Of a stretch of 53,584 nucleotides of DNA, positions 40,460 to 48,628 are shown one piece after another (within the stretch, counting starts at the first letter, position 1; each line of letters starts with the position of its first letter). This stretch comes from Candidatus Bipolaricaulota bacterium. GTDB taxonomy: Bacteria; Bipolaricaulota; Bipolaricaulia; UBA7950; UBA9294. Under the pieces are notes generated by a model. That model was not told where the DNA came from. It worked only from the letters and a program-made list of their open reading frames with translations, and searched no databases. The DNA is taken from assembly GCA_028278555.1 (NCBI GenBank), contig JANQEA010000087.1, positions 1 to 53,584 of the forward strand, read 5' to 3'. The position numbers and the translations under genes are program-made.

Positions 40460-42103
40460 GTGTACTGCTATCAGTGTGAACAGACGAAGGATGGAATCGG
40501 CTGCACAGAGTTCGGTGTCTGTGGCAAGGACCCGACGTGCGCGGCACTTCAAGATCTACTGCTGCACACGACGAAGGGGATCGGGACGTACGCGCATCGG
40601 GCGAGGCAACTCGGGGCGTCGGATCCGAACGTCGATCGCTTCACGATCGAGGCGCTCTTCACCACCGTGACAAACGTCAACTTCGATCCCGAGCGGCTCG
40701 ACGCCCTGGTGACGAAGGCCGCCGAAGCCCGCGACACCGCACGCGCTCTCTACGAACGGGCGGCTCGTGATGCCGGACGGGAGCCCGAAACGCTGAGCGG
40801 ACCGGCAACGTGGCAGCCGGGATCGACGATGGAGGACCGGCTCGCCCAGCATGCAGAGATCTCGATCGATACGCGAAAAGTGAGACTCGGGGATGACGCC
40901 GTCGGTCTCCATGAGCTCCTCATCTACGGATTGAAGGGAGCCGCTGCCTATGCCGATCACGCGCTGATTCTCGGACAGCAGGACGAGGCCGTCTGGGCGT
41001 TCTTCCACGAAGCGCTCGACTTCCTCGCCTCCGAGCCAACCGACATCGACCGGCTGACCGCGATGGCCCTCCGCTGCGGTGAGGTCAACCTTCGCGTCAT
41101 GGAGCTTCTCGACACAGCGAACACGAGCGCCTACGGCTCGCCCGAGCCGACGCCGGTTCGCATCGAGCCGCTCGCCGGGAAGGCGATCCTTGTTTCCGGA
41201 CACGACCTGCAGGACCTCGAGGAGCTGCTGAAGCAGACCGACGGGATGGGGATCAACGTCTACACGCACGGCGAGATGCTCCCGGCACACGGGTATCCGA
41301 AGCTCAAGAAATACGCGCATCTGGCCGGCAACTACGGCGGCGCGTGGCAGGATCAGCAGAAGGAGTTCGACGCTTTCCCCGGCGCGATCCTGATGACGAC
41401 CAACTGCATCCAGAAACCGCGCGACGGCTACACCGACCGGATCTTCACCTCGGGGCTCGTCGCCTGGCCGGGCGTCCGGCACATCGCCGACGGCGACTTC
41501 GCTCCGGTGATCGACGCGGCCCTCCGGGCAGACGGCTTCGCAGCCGACGGACCGGAGAAGACGATCCTCGTCGGATTCGCTCGTGACGCGGTCCTCGGCG
41601 TCGCCGACAAGGTGATCGAGGCCGTCAAGAGCGGAACCATCCGGCACTTCTTCCTGATCGGCGGATGCGACGGCGCGAAGCCCGGGCGCAACTACTACAC
41701 CGATCTCGCGCAGGCCGTTCCCGAGGATTGCGTCATCCTGACGCTCGCCTGCGGGAAGTACCGGTTCAACAAGCTCGACTTCGGGAGCATCGACGGGATT
41801 CCGCGGCTTCTCGACATCGGACAGTGCAACGACGCCTACTCCGCCATTCGGATTGCGGTCGCCCTCGCCGACGCGTTCGGGACCGACGTCAATTCGCTCC
41901 CCCTGTCGCTCATCCTCTCGTGGTACGAGCAGAAGGCAGTCGGCATCCTGCTGACGCTCCTCCACCTCGGGATCCGGAACATTCGACTCGGACCTTCACT
42001 CCCGGCGTTCGTGACGCCGGCGGTGCTGAACGTCCTCGTCGAGAACTTCGGCTTGGCGCCGATCTCCACTCCGGAGGAGGACCTCGCGGCGATTCTTGCA
42101 TAG
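40460..42103 (+). CDS. hcp: Hybrid-cluster protein (NO/hydroxylamine reductase)
   Basis: A 547-residue Hcp. The N-terminal CYQCEQ pattern gives CX2CX8CX5C (Cys 3, 6, 15, 21), the class I type of strict anaerobes holding a [4Fe-4S] cluster. The hybrid-cluster ligands are visible: HGEMLPAHGYP, TTNCIQKP, GGCDGAKPGRNY and LACGKYRFNKLDFG. Hcp reduces NO (and hydroxylamine in vitro) and protects against nitrosative stress. The start is GTG after GGAGGT. It follows the Rrf2 gene directly. No hcr reductase partner is present, which is usual for class I. A bidirectional hairpin follows at 42131-42167. Confidence 0.95.
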   Translation: MYCYQCEQTKDGIGCTEFGVCGKDPTCAALQDLLLHTTKGIGTYAHRARQLGASDPNVDRFTIEALFTTVTNVNFDPERLDALVTKAAEARDTARALYERAARDAGREPETLSGPATWQPGSTMEDRLAQHAEISIDTRKVRLGDDAVGLHELLIYGLKGAAAYADHALILGQQDEAVWAFFHEALDFLASEPTDIDRLTAMALRCGEVNLRVMELLDTANTSAYGSPEPTPVRIEPLAGKAILVSGHDLQDLEELLKQTDGMGINVYTHGEMLPAHGYPKLKKYAHLAGNYGGAWQDQQKEFDAFPGAILMTTNCIQKPRDGYTDRIFTSGLVAWPGVRHIADGDFAPVIDAALRADGFAADGPEKTILVGFARDAVLGVADKVIEAVKSGTIRHFFLIGGCDGAKPGRNYYTDLAQAVPEDCVILTLACGKYRFNKLDFGSIDGIPRLLDIGQCNDAYSAIRIAVALADAFGTDVNSLPLSLILSWYEQKAVGILLTLLHLGIRNIRLGPSLPAFVTPAVLNVLVENFGLAPISTPEEDLAAILA

Positions 42104-42130
42104 TCAGGACAAACAATCCGCGAATCGCAA

Positions 42131-42167
42131 AGACGAGCGGGGAGCCTCTTCGGCTCTCCGCTCGTCT
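42131..42167. terminator. Bidirectional hairpin between hcp and ferritin-like gene
   Basis: A 16-bp stem (42131-42146 with 42152-42167, one G:T pair, 5-base loop) lies between convergent genes, 27 bases after hcp and 24 bases after the leftward ferritin-like stop. No T-run follows on either side. Confidence 0.65.
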
Positions 42168-42191
42168 CATGCCCTCGGGTTCTGAAGTGTG

Positions 42192-42635
42192 CTAGTTCTC
42201 AGTCAGGATGTGCTCGTCGTACTCGGCCTCGAGCCGACGTTTGTGCTCGCTCTCCTCAACCGCAAGACGCTTGAACAGCGCTCCGGCAGCGCCGCCAAGG
42301 CCGGCCAACCGGTCATAGAGCGCTTCCGCGCCCTCCTCGCGCTTCATCGCGACGATCATCGCTTCTTGAACCGACATCCCCTCACGCGCTTCGACGTCGA
42401 CCAGAAGCTCAGAGAGATTGAGGTCTGTCCGGTCGCCGGCGTCCTCGGCGATCAGCTCTTCCGGCACAACGCGCTCGAGTGTCTCTGCGTGTCCGCGCTC
42501 TGTCGCCGCCAGTTCGGTGAAGAGCTTCTGCACCGCGGAGTTCTTCGCCTTGCCGGCCCACTCCGTGTAGAACGCCTCGGCTTCCTTCTCCTTGGCAATC
42601 GCGAAATCGAGCGCTTCGGTCAATGTATCGATCAC
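42192..42635 (-). CDS. Ferritin-like (rubrerythrin-like) di-iron protein
   Basis: A 147-residue four-helix protein of the COG1633/rubrerythrin-like type, without a rubredoxin domain. Ligands are in place: Glu18 in KEAEAFY (helix 1), TERGH (E-x-x-H, helix 2), REEGAEALYD (Glu, helix 3) and EESEH (E-x-x-H, helix 4). It should bind a di-iron centre and act in peroxide or iron handling. The GTG start at 42635 follows AGGAGG. It converges with hcp. Its paralogue at 14477-14920 keeps the fold but has lost the ligands. Confidence 0.88.
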   Translation of the reverse strand: MIDTLTEALDFAIAKEKEAEAFYTEWAGKAKNSAVQKLFTELAATERGHAETLERVVPEELIAEDAGDRTDLNLSELLVDVEAREGMSVQEAMIVAMKREEGAEALYDRLAGLGGAAGALFKRLAVEESEHKRRLEAEYDEHILTEN

Positions 42636-42767
42636 GGATTCCTCCTTCTCTTCCGCGATACGATACCGTATGGTCGAAGCCGCCTCCAGGCCTCGGATCT
42701 TTCAGGTGCGGCGTGACGGTCAGACGACGAACGCGCTCGACGGCCGATTCGTATCGCACGTCAACTC

Positions 42768-42796
42768 TTGCTCCAGAAGATGGCGCAGACTAGAGT
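42768..42796 (+). promoter_or_regulatory. Possible promoter, leaderless arrangement
   Basis: TTGCTC (42768-42773), 17-base spacer, TAGAGT (42791-42796). ATG 42802 lies 5 bases after the -10 box, at the expected transcription start. Confidence 0.4.
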
Positions 42797-42801
42797 GGGG
42801 C

Positions 42802-43332
42802 ATGACAGCACACCGATCGAAGGACCGAAACACCGGTGCCTCCCGATGGCACATTCAGCGGTGGCCACCCCTTTCCAACGTCGAGACCCTGATCAAGCTC
42901 GCCGCGTTCGGGTTCGCCTACGCAGCCTTCGCAACGTCGATCGGTCGAGCAGCCACACCGATCGTCCGGGATGCGGTGACGCTCGCCCGGATGGCCATCC
43001 TTGGCGTGCTCTCGCTCGGACTGATCATCGCCACCTGGGATCGATGGCGACAGCGCGAAGTCATCTCGATGATCTTCGTCCTTCTGAATGCGCTGGCGCA
43101 TGGGCTTCTCCTTGCTGCCCTGCTCCGCGGGGCGGAGGTCGACTTCTGGTTGTTCTGGTTCGCTACGCTGATGCTCCTTGGTGATCTGATCAAGATCGTC
43201 TCGTTCTATGTCCGCCCGTTTCCGGTCCGCAGCCTCTCGCCAGCAGCCGGCACGGCGTTGACGGGCGTCTATGCGGTCGGCTACATGGCGATCATCCTCC
43301 TGCCGGAACTCGCGGTGAGTGTCGGCGGATAA
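42802..43332 (+). CDS. Four-helix membrane protein of unknown function
   Basis: A 176-residue protein with a basic N-terminus (MTAHRSKDRNTGASRWHIQRW) and four membrane helices (residues ~35-52, 64-83, 90-118, 122-175 in two pieces). The third holds FWLFWFATLMLLGDLIKIVSFY. I do not recognise the family. ATG 42802 is preferred over the longer frame because the upstream codons overlap the leader of the ferritin gene and look non-coding. The gene may be leaderless. Confidence 0.6.
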   Translation: MTAHRSKDRNTGASRWHIQRWPPLSNVETLIKLAAFGFAYAAFATSIGRAATPIVRDAVTLARMAILGVLSLGLIIATWDRWRQREVISMIFVLLNALAHGLLLAALLRGAEVDFWLFWFATLMLLGDLIKIVSFYVRPFPVRSLSPAAGTALTGVYAVGYMAIILLPELAVSVGG

Positions 43333-43395
43333 TCCGAATCAAGCCGCGCATCGTCTTCAGCCAGAGACGCAGCGAGACGTGGCCCCTTGGAATGC

Positions 43396-43920
43396 TCAGA
43401 GTTCGCGGCTGTCGTACGCCCAGTGAAGGAGCGCCTGCCGCTGCCGTGGGCGACAATCGAGATCGCCAGGACTGCAGTGATTCCGAATCTGCGCAACATG
43501 GCGGACCATCGCCTTCCACCGCTTGATCTGGCGCGCGTCATCCGGGCATCGCCGGCCGAGGTAGTAGCGGCAGTACCACTGGAACCAACCGCGTGGATCC
43601 TCGTCGTAGATCCAGCCCTTCTCCCGCCAATAGGCGAGCGGCTTCGATGCGGAGACCCCGAAGAAGTTCAAGGCGGGATCACTCCGCTCCAGCGAGAGCT
43701 TCGCGGCCGCAAACCAATCGGGGGGGAACTCGCCCCGACAATCGGTCATGTACTTCCCGCCGAAGACGCCGAGCGCCAGCATCTCCTTCGGCGTCAGCTC
43801 GGGGCGAAATGCCGGGTCGAAGCGCACCCCGGCCGACTCGATCAGCTCGTAAGAGTAGCCGCGCTGCATTCGATCATTGACGTGGATCCGCTTCGGTCGC
43901 TCGTCCCAACCGTTCGTCAT
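43396..43920 (-). CDS. Conserved-looking protein of unknown function, coupled to PFK
   Basis: A 174-residue soluble protein. It has a long conserved-looking core (residues ~20-165) with ELIESAGVRFDPAFRPELTP, FGGKYMTDCRGEFPPDWF, YDEDPRGWFQWYCRYYLGRR and KRWKAMVRHVAQI, and Cys at CRG, WYCRYY, RCPDD, NHC and DCR. Many Trp and Tyr and the DPRGWFQWY block suggest a ligand pocket. I cannot name the family or give a function. Its ATG overlaps the stop of the phosphofructokinase gene (ATGA at 43917-43920), so it is made from the same transcript and may act in the same pathway. Confidence 0.75.
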   Translation of the reverse strand: MTNGWDERPKRIHVNDRMQRGYSYELIESAGVRFDPAFRPELTPKEMLALGVFGGKYMTDCRGEFPPDWFAAAKLSLERSDPALNFFGVSASKPLAYWREKGWIYDEDPRGWFQWYCRYYLGRRCPDDARQIKRWKAMVRHVAQIRNHCSPGDLDCRPRQRQALLHWAYDSREL

Positions 43921-45272
43921 CGGAAGGAAGCCTCTCCCCAGAGCGCTGGCTGGCCTGTGCTCTCGAGGACCGCGTGCCACAGGTCGCCCTCCAGATCGAC
44001 ATCCTTTCGACGCGCGATCACTTCGCGAAGGGGCACGTGCGTGTACTCGCCGTTCCACGACCCGACGAGGATGCCGGTCCGGCCGACCATTCCCGCATGG
44101 ACCGCGTTCCGCGCCAGATCCGACGAGTAGACCGAGTCGCTCGGATTCGCCGGTGCGCTTCGGATCAGATAACTCGGATCGATGTACTTCACCGTGTGCT
44201 CGATTCCGCGGGCGCAAAGTTCGTCCTCGATCCGCTGCTTCAAACGGCCTCCGATATCGAGGAGCCGCACGTTTCCGGATGCGTCCAGCTCGGTCGGCGA
44301 ATCAGCCGTGCGCAAGAGGTCCTGTCCCGCGCCTTCCGCTACGACGACGACGACCTGACCGTTCGATGTGAGACGGTCGGCGAGAGATTCGAGGAACCCG
44401 CACGGACCGTCGAGGAGGAGCGGAACTTCGGCAACGAGCACGAAGTCGGCATCGGCCGCCGCAATGGCGGCGCTCGATGCGATGAACCCCGAATGCCTTC
44501 CCATCAGCCGGACGAGACCGACCCCGTTGCGATAAGCACAGGCTTCGGTGTGCGCCGCGCGGATCGACTCGACGGCGATCGAGAAGGCCGTCTCATATCC
44601 GAACGTCTTATCGACCAACGGCACGTCGTTGTCGATGCTCTTCGGGATGCCAACGATCGCGATCGGCGCTCCTCTTCGTGTCGCCTCTTCGTAGATCGCA
44701 TGCGCACCGCGCATGCTCCCGTCGCCGCCGATGACGAGCAAGAGGTCGATCCCTTCGCGCTCGAGCGTATCGAGGACGATCGCCGGCGGCTGCGGTCCTC
44801 GGGAGGAACCGAGGATCGATCCGCCATCGTGATGGATCCCCTCGACCGATTCGACCGTGAGCGGAAGTGGTAAGTACCCGTGATCCGGGTTCAGGCCCGC
44901 GAAACCATACCGAAACCCGAGAACCTCTCGTACCCGGTAGTGATTGAGCAGCTCCAGCGTCGCCGCGCGGATCGCGTTGTTCATCCCGGGGCAGAGCCCG
45001 CCGCAGGTCACGATCCCAGCGCGCACGTCGCCCGGTTCGAAGAAGAGGAGCTCTCGTGGCCCTGCCCGCTCGAACGCAACGCGAGATCGCGACGAGTCAT
45101 CGAGACCCTCACGTGTGACCAACGCGTCGAACAGGATGCACTCGTCGTCGCCGATGAAGTTGTAGATCCGATCTCCCTTGATCGTCGAGCGCTTCAACGG
45201 CGATCGGATTGCCGCCTTCCCCAGCATCGGGACAGATAGATCGATCCCCTGCGCACCGCCATCCATCTGCAT
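43917..45272 (-). CDS. 6-phosphofructokinase, long clade, probably ATP-dependent
   Basis: A 451-residue phosphofructokinase of the long TP0108/plant-like type. Motifs: CGGLCPGMN, GGDGSMRGA, PKSIDND and MGRHSGFIA. Gly (not Asp) after GGD favours ATP over pyrophosphate as the donor, while PKSIDND with Lys is the form seen in the long clade. It commits fructose 6-phosphate to glycolysis. The first 80 residues (FIGDDECILFDALV) are an extension typical of this clade. Start ATG 45272 is weakly supported: no ribosome site, but TAGACT lies six bases before it, as if leaderless. The gene below overlaps it by 4 bases. Confidence 0.88.
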   Translation of the reverse strand: MQMDGGAQGIDLSVPMLGKAAIRSPLKRSTIKGDRIYNFIGDDECILFDALVTREGLDDSSRSRVAFERAGPRELLFFEPGDVRAGIVTCGGLCPGMNNAIRAATLELLNHYRVREVLGFRYGFAGLNPDHGYLPLPLTVESVEGIHHDGGSILGSSRGPQPPAIVLDTLEREGIDLLLVIGGDGSMRGAHAIYEEATRRGAPIAIVGIPKSIDNDVPLVDKTFGYETAFSIAVESIRAAHTEACAYRNGVGLVRLMGRHSGFIASSAAIAAADADFVLVAEVPLLLDGPCGFLESLADRLTSNGQVVVVVAEGAGQDLLRTADSPTELDASGNVRLLDIGGRLKQRIEDELCARGIEHTVKYIDPSYLIRSAPANPSDSVYSSDLARNAVHAGMVGRTGILVGSWNGEYTHVPLREVIARRKDVDLEGDLWHAVLESTGQPALWGEASFR

Positions 45273-45467
45273 GCGCTGAGTCTATCACGCAGTGCTCGGA
45301 CCAGGTAGGGGCCAGTGCGCAGACGGATCGAACCCTTTCGAAGAGGGCCCCGTTCGCTGACTGCCCGTGACCGCTTCCCCTGGCTACAGCAGATTGGAGG
45401 AAAGCGTCTGGTGCCGGCGGCACCTCGATAGCCAATGCGTCCGAGCATCTGCAGCTCGGATCTGCTC

Positions 45468-45497
45468 TTGCGGCGTGACGCCGGGGGAACCTACACT
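45468..45497 (+). promoter_or_regulatory. Possible promoter of the PLD-like gene
   Basis: TTGCGG (45468-45473), 18-base spacer, TACACT (45492-45497), about 47 bases before the start codon. Confidence 0.45.
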
Positions 45498-45543
45498 GGC
45501 TCTGAGAAGCGTATCGAACACATTCAACACAGGGGCGTGAGAA

Positions 45544-46368
45544 GTGAGGACACGGTTCGGACTGGCCACAGCATTCATTGTCCTGTTGTGTGTCGCATGT
45601 GCTGCTCAGTGTGACGTCGAGGCGGTCTTCCTCTCGCAGCATGGCCGGGATGCTATCGGGCAGCGTTTGATCGCGGAGATTGATGCGGCTGCGGATCAGC
45701 TCCTCATCGCGTTGTACGCATGCACAGATCTCGATCTGATATCCGCTGTCCTCCGAGCGCACCAGCGCGGAGTTGATGTCTACGTGCTCGTCGATGAAGG
45801 CCCTGCAGAATGGGACGCGAGACAGGAACTCTCGCCGCTTGTGGATGAAGGCGTCCATCTGGCTGTTGTATCGGAAGACGCGGCGGTGCAGCACAGGTTC
45901 GTCATCATCGACCGGGAAACGGTGATCACCGGCTCATACGATTGGGTTGGCCCGGCCAATGCCCTCGACATGGACAACGTGGTGATCATCGAGTGTCCAG
46001 AGATCGCGGGGCAGTTCGTCGCCGAGTTCACCTCCATTGCGAATGACATCCTTGGCCTGGGGTGGATCGGTCTTTCGCCTCTCTCCTCCGGAGTTGTCGA
46101 TCGATGTCAAGAGTGTCTGGCGAGGCTCAATCAATCGACCCGCGGCGACTTCGGTGGCTGCCCCGGGGTGGACGAGAGCCTCGCGTTGCTGCTGGAGGCG
46201 TATCGCCCGTACGTTCTCGGCACTTGCTCGCAATCCGGGATCGAGACCCTACTCCTGGGAGTGCCGGGCATGCCCTATGAACTGATCGCTGTAATCGGAG
46301 CCTGCATCTGCGGCGACATCCTCCAATGGAGTCCATCGCCCCCACCTTGTGGATGCTCCCCTGACTAG
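45544..46368 (+). CDS. Exported phospholipase-D-like protein with HhH motifs, altered active site
   Basis: A 274-residue exported protein. Signal peptide MRTRFGLATAFIVLLCVAC, possibly lipid-modified at Cys19. Residues ~25-175 are a single PLD fold: LLIALYACTDLDLISAVLRAHQRGVDVYVLVD, then VQHRFVIIDRETVITGSYDW. The catalytic H-x-K is Q-H-R here (His to Gln, Lys to Arg) although the following Asp and the GS remain, so nuclease or lipase activity is doubtful. Residues ~190-260 hold two ComEA-like helix-hairpin-helix motifs (LNQSTRGDFGGCPGVDESLALLLEAYRP, GIETLLLGVPGMP), which bind DNA. A role in DNA binding at the surface is inferred. GTG 45544 is the start. Confidence 0.75.
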   Translation: MRTRFGLATAFIVLLCVACAAQCDVEAVFLSQHGRDAIGQRLIAEIDAAADQLLIALYACTDLDLISAVLRAHQRGVDVYVLVDEGPAEWDARQELSPLVDEGVHLAVVSEDAAVQHRFVIIDRETVITGSYDWVGPANALDMDNVVIIECPEIAGQFVAEFTSIANDILGLGWIGLSPLSSGVVDRCQECLARLNQSTRGDFGGCPGVDESLALLLEAYRPYVLGTCSQSGIETLLLGVPGMPYELIAVIGACICGDILQWSPSPPPCGCSPD

Positions 46369-46403
46369 AGACCGAAGATTTTCGGGAATGGAATGTTCTC
46401 CGC

Positions 46404-46479
46404 TGGCTCCTCGGGTAGGACTCGAACCTACAACCATTCGGTTAACAGCCGAGCGCTCTGCCAATTGAGCTACCGAGGA
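46404..46479 (-). tRNA. tRNA-Asn (anticodon GTT)
   Basis: Reading leftward: a 7-bp acceptor stem TCCTCGG/CCGAGGA, D-arm, anticodon loop CTGTTAA (GTT, Asn), T-arm GTAGG-TTCGAGT-CCTAC, discriminator G and an encoded CCA at 46404-46406. It is 76 bases long. Confidence 0.95.
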
Positions 46480-46500
46480 ATGCGGACTCTCCGAGTCCGT

Positions 46501-46534
46501 CCGAGTTTGCGACTGCAAGCAGTCACAAACTCGG
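46501..46534 (-). terminator. Hairpin between PepT-like gene and tRNA-Asn
   Basis: Arms 46501-46515 and 46520-46534 form a 15-bp stem with one mismatch and a CAAG loop, 67 bases past the stop of the leftward peptidase gene. A smaller hairpin (46483-46499) follows, close to the tRNA 5' end. Confidence 0.55.
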
Positions 46535-46601
46535 GTTGATTCTACTTCGGCCCGAAGGGGCGGTCAACCGCGCAAGTCCTCCCCGTTCCGGCCTTCTGCA
46601 C

Positions 46602-47681
46602 TCAGCCTCTTGCAGCGATCTCGAGCAGATGGCGGAGGATCTTGACAACCTTCCCGAGGTCAGCGACGGCGATATGCTCGTCGGTCGAGTGCGCGTCCTT
46701 CCCGCCGAACCCGAGGACGGCCGCGTCAAGGCCACGTCCGGTCAAGACGAGCGCATCCGTGCCGCCGAGGATGACGCGCGTCTCCGGCTCGAGCCCGGCG
46801 GCCTCGATCGCCTGCTTCGCCCAACGGACCGGCTGGGAGTCCTCGGAGACCCTGCTCGCAGTGAACTCGATGTTCACATCAACGTTGGCCGAAGCCCCAA
46901 CGTCATTCGCCGCCTGCTCGAACGCGCTCTTCATCGCCTCGGCCTGCGCAATGCACTTCTCGTGATCGAGGCTCCGACATTCGGCCTGGATCTTCACCCG
47001 CTCGGGGACCCCGTTTCGGATCATCCCGCCTTGGATCGTCCCGACATTGGCAACGGTCTCCTCATCGAGCTTTCCTTCCTGGAAACGCGTGATCGCGTGC
47101 GCGGCGACGCGGATCGCCGAGATCCCATCCTCCGGCATCGCGGCATGTGCCGCCCGACCGATGATCTCGATATTGATCGACGCGTGCGTCGGTCCGCCGA
47201 TGATCACTTCGTTGAGCGCGTCCGAATCGATGATGAACCCCTGTTTCGCGTCGAGAAGTGAGAGGTCGAGATTCTTGGCGCCGAGCAGGCCGACCTCCTC
47301 TCCCAGGGTAACGACGATCTCGACCGGCGGCCGCGTCTCGGCGTCGAGGACGGCTTCGACGATCGCGGCGAGGCCAGCCTTGTCGTCTGCCCCGAGAATC
47401 GTCTCACCTTTCGACCGGATCACGCCGCCCTCGACGATCGGCTCGATCCCGATCCCCGGTTTCACCGTGTCGGCATGTGCCGCAAGGAAGATCGGCGGAG
47501 CGCTGTCCGCGCCCTTCGCCGGGACCTTCGCGATCAGGTTCCCGTGGCCGTCGATGGTACACGTCGCCCCGAGCTCGTCCTCGAGCTGCGACTTCGTGGC
47601 CTCAATAAAAGGAGCCTCGTTCCCCGACTCGCTGTCGATCCGAACCATTGCGCAGAACCGCTCCACCAATCGTGTCCCCAT
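46602..47681 (-). CDS. M20 family PepT-like peptidase
   Basis: A 359-residue zinc peptidase of the PepT-like (TIGR01883) group. Metal-site motifs in order: AAHADTV (His, Asp), GADDKAG (bridging Asp), TLGEEVGLLGAK (catalytic and ligand Glu), IDSD (Asp) and a C-terminal KDAHSTDEH (His). The lid domain (residues ~175-290) contains GRAAHAAMPEDG, the dimer His motif. It removes residues from small peptides in the cytosol. ATG 47681 follows GGAGGG. The frame extends upstream past 48400 but that part lies antisense to AMMECR1 and looks like a shadow. Confidence 0.9.
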   Translation of the reverse strand: MGTRLVERFCAMVRIDSESGNEAPFIEATKSQLEDELGATCTIDGHGNLIAKVPAKGADSAPPIFLAAHADTVKPGIGIEPIVEGGVIRSKGETILGADDKAGLAAIVEAVLDAETRPPVEIVVTLGEEVGLLGAKNLDLSLLDAKQGFIIDSDALNEVIIGGPTHASINIEIIGRAAHAAMPEDGISAIRVAAHAITRFQEGKLDEETVANVGTIQGGMIRNGVPERVKIQAECRSLDHEKCIAQAEAMKSAFEQAANDVGASANVDVNIEFTASRVSEDSQPVRWAKQAIEAAGLEPETRVILGGTDALVLTGRGLDAAVLGFGGKDAHSTDEHIAVADLGKVVKILRHLLEIAARG

Positions 47682-47842
47682 GAATCCCTCCTCACTCAGA
47701 ACGAAACGGCTTGGGTCGCCGCTTCGTAACGTCTCCCGCACGCAGTGCGACAGAACGAAGACGTACAACGGCCTTCCGCGCGAAGTGCGGGAGGATGCAG
47801 AGTATACGTGGCCGGTTCCGTTGGCGACAGGGAGTTGCGTAG

Positions 47843-47871
47843 TTGACCGGCCGGCAGGGCTGGCGTATGGT
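47843..47871 (+). promoter_or_regulatory. Promoter placing AMMECR1 as a leaderless gene
   Basis: TTGACC (47843-47848), 17-base spacer, TATGGT (47866-47871). The predicted start (about 47878) falls 2 bases before ATG 47880 and there is no ribosome site. Confidence 0.6.
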
Positions 47872-47879
47872 CGGCCGAC

Positions 47880-48545
47880 ATGAACCTTCCCAAGCGGAGT
47901 TCGAGCTGGCGTTTCCTCCTCGGCGCGATCGCGATCTTCGTGATCTGGATCTTCTTCATCCAGCCCCGTTCGGAGGAACTGAGTCCGTCCGAGCAGGCCG
48001 AGCTTCTCCAGTTGGCGAGAGCACAGCTCGCCGCGACGGCGGCCGGCGGCGGGATGATCGAGTTCGATGAGTCGTCTCTCACGTCCCGGCACCTCCGCCC
48101 CGGCATCGCGTTCGTCACACTCATCGCCCGTGGCGAGCTTCGCGGATGCATGGTCGATGAGTTCGAGGCACACGAGCCGCTGGCCCGAAACGTCCTGCGA
48201 AACACGATCCTCGCCGCGTGCGAAGACGATCGGTTCGCCCCCGTCTCGGAAGTCGAACTCGACAACATCCGGATCGCGATCTCCGTCCTGAGCACGCCCG
48301 AGCCGCTCACGTTCGCCGATCCCGAGGAGCTGATCGCGAACCTCAGGCCGGGCGTCGACGGGGTGCTCCTCACGCTCGACAACGTGACGGCAACCTACCT
48401 TCCCGAGATCTGGGAGACGTTCCCCGATCCGGCTGACTTCCTCTCGCATCTGAGCGAGAAGGCCGGTTTCTCCCCCGATCGCTGGCGCGAGGAGCCGTAT
48501 CCGACGATCTCGACGTATCAGGTCTTCCGGTTCGAAGAGCCGTAG
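47880..48545 (+). CDS. AMMECR1-domain protein with N-terminal membrane anchor
   Basis: A 221-residue protein. Residues 10-28 form a membrane helix (WRFLLGAIAIFVIWIFFI); the rest is the AMMECR1 fold with the signature GELRGCMV and a later PEPLTFADPEEL. The family is widespread in all domains of life; its activity is unsettled. The anchor is unusual, as most AMMECR1 proteins are soluble. Where the soluble part lies is unknown; the positive residues before the helix (KRSSSWR) put the domain outside by the positive-inside rule. No ribosome site precedes ATG 47880. Confidence 0.88.
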   Translation: MNLPKRSSSWRFLLGAIAIFVIWIFFIQPRSEELSPSEQAELLQLARAQLAATAAGGGMIEFDESSLTSRHLRPGIAFVTLIARGELRGCMVDEFEAHEPLARNVLRNTILAACEDDRFAPVSEVELDNIRIAISVLSTPEPLTFADPEELIANLRPGVDGVLLTLDNVTATYLPEIWETFPDPADFLSHLSEKAGFSPDRWREEPYPTISTYQVFRFEEP

Positions 48546-48570
48546 TCACCTATTCCCACCAGCGCACCGA

Positions 48571-48599
48571 TTGACAAAGCGGGAATCCGTCACTACTCT
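48571..48599 (+). promoter_or_regulatory. Sigma70-type promoter of ogt
   Basis: TTGACA (48571-48576), 17-base spacer, TACTCT (48594-48599). Predicted start about 48606, 23 bases before the GTG. Confidence 0.75.
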
Positions 48600-48628
48600 C
48601 CGTACAGAATCCCTCAAGGAGACAGGCA

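Noticed and set aside
43917..45272. Pyrophosphate-dependent phosphofructokinase
   Set aside because: GGDGS has Gly where PPi enzymes have Asp, so ATP dependence is more likely. PKSIDND alone is not decisive.
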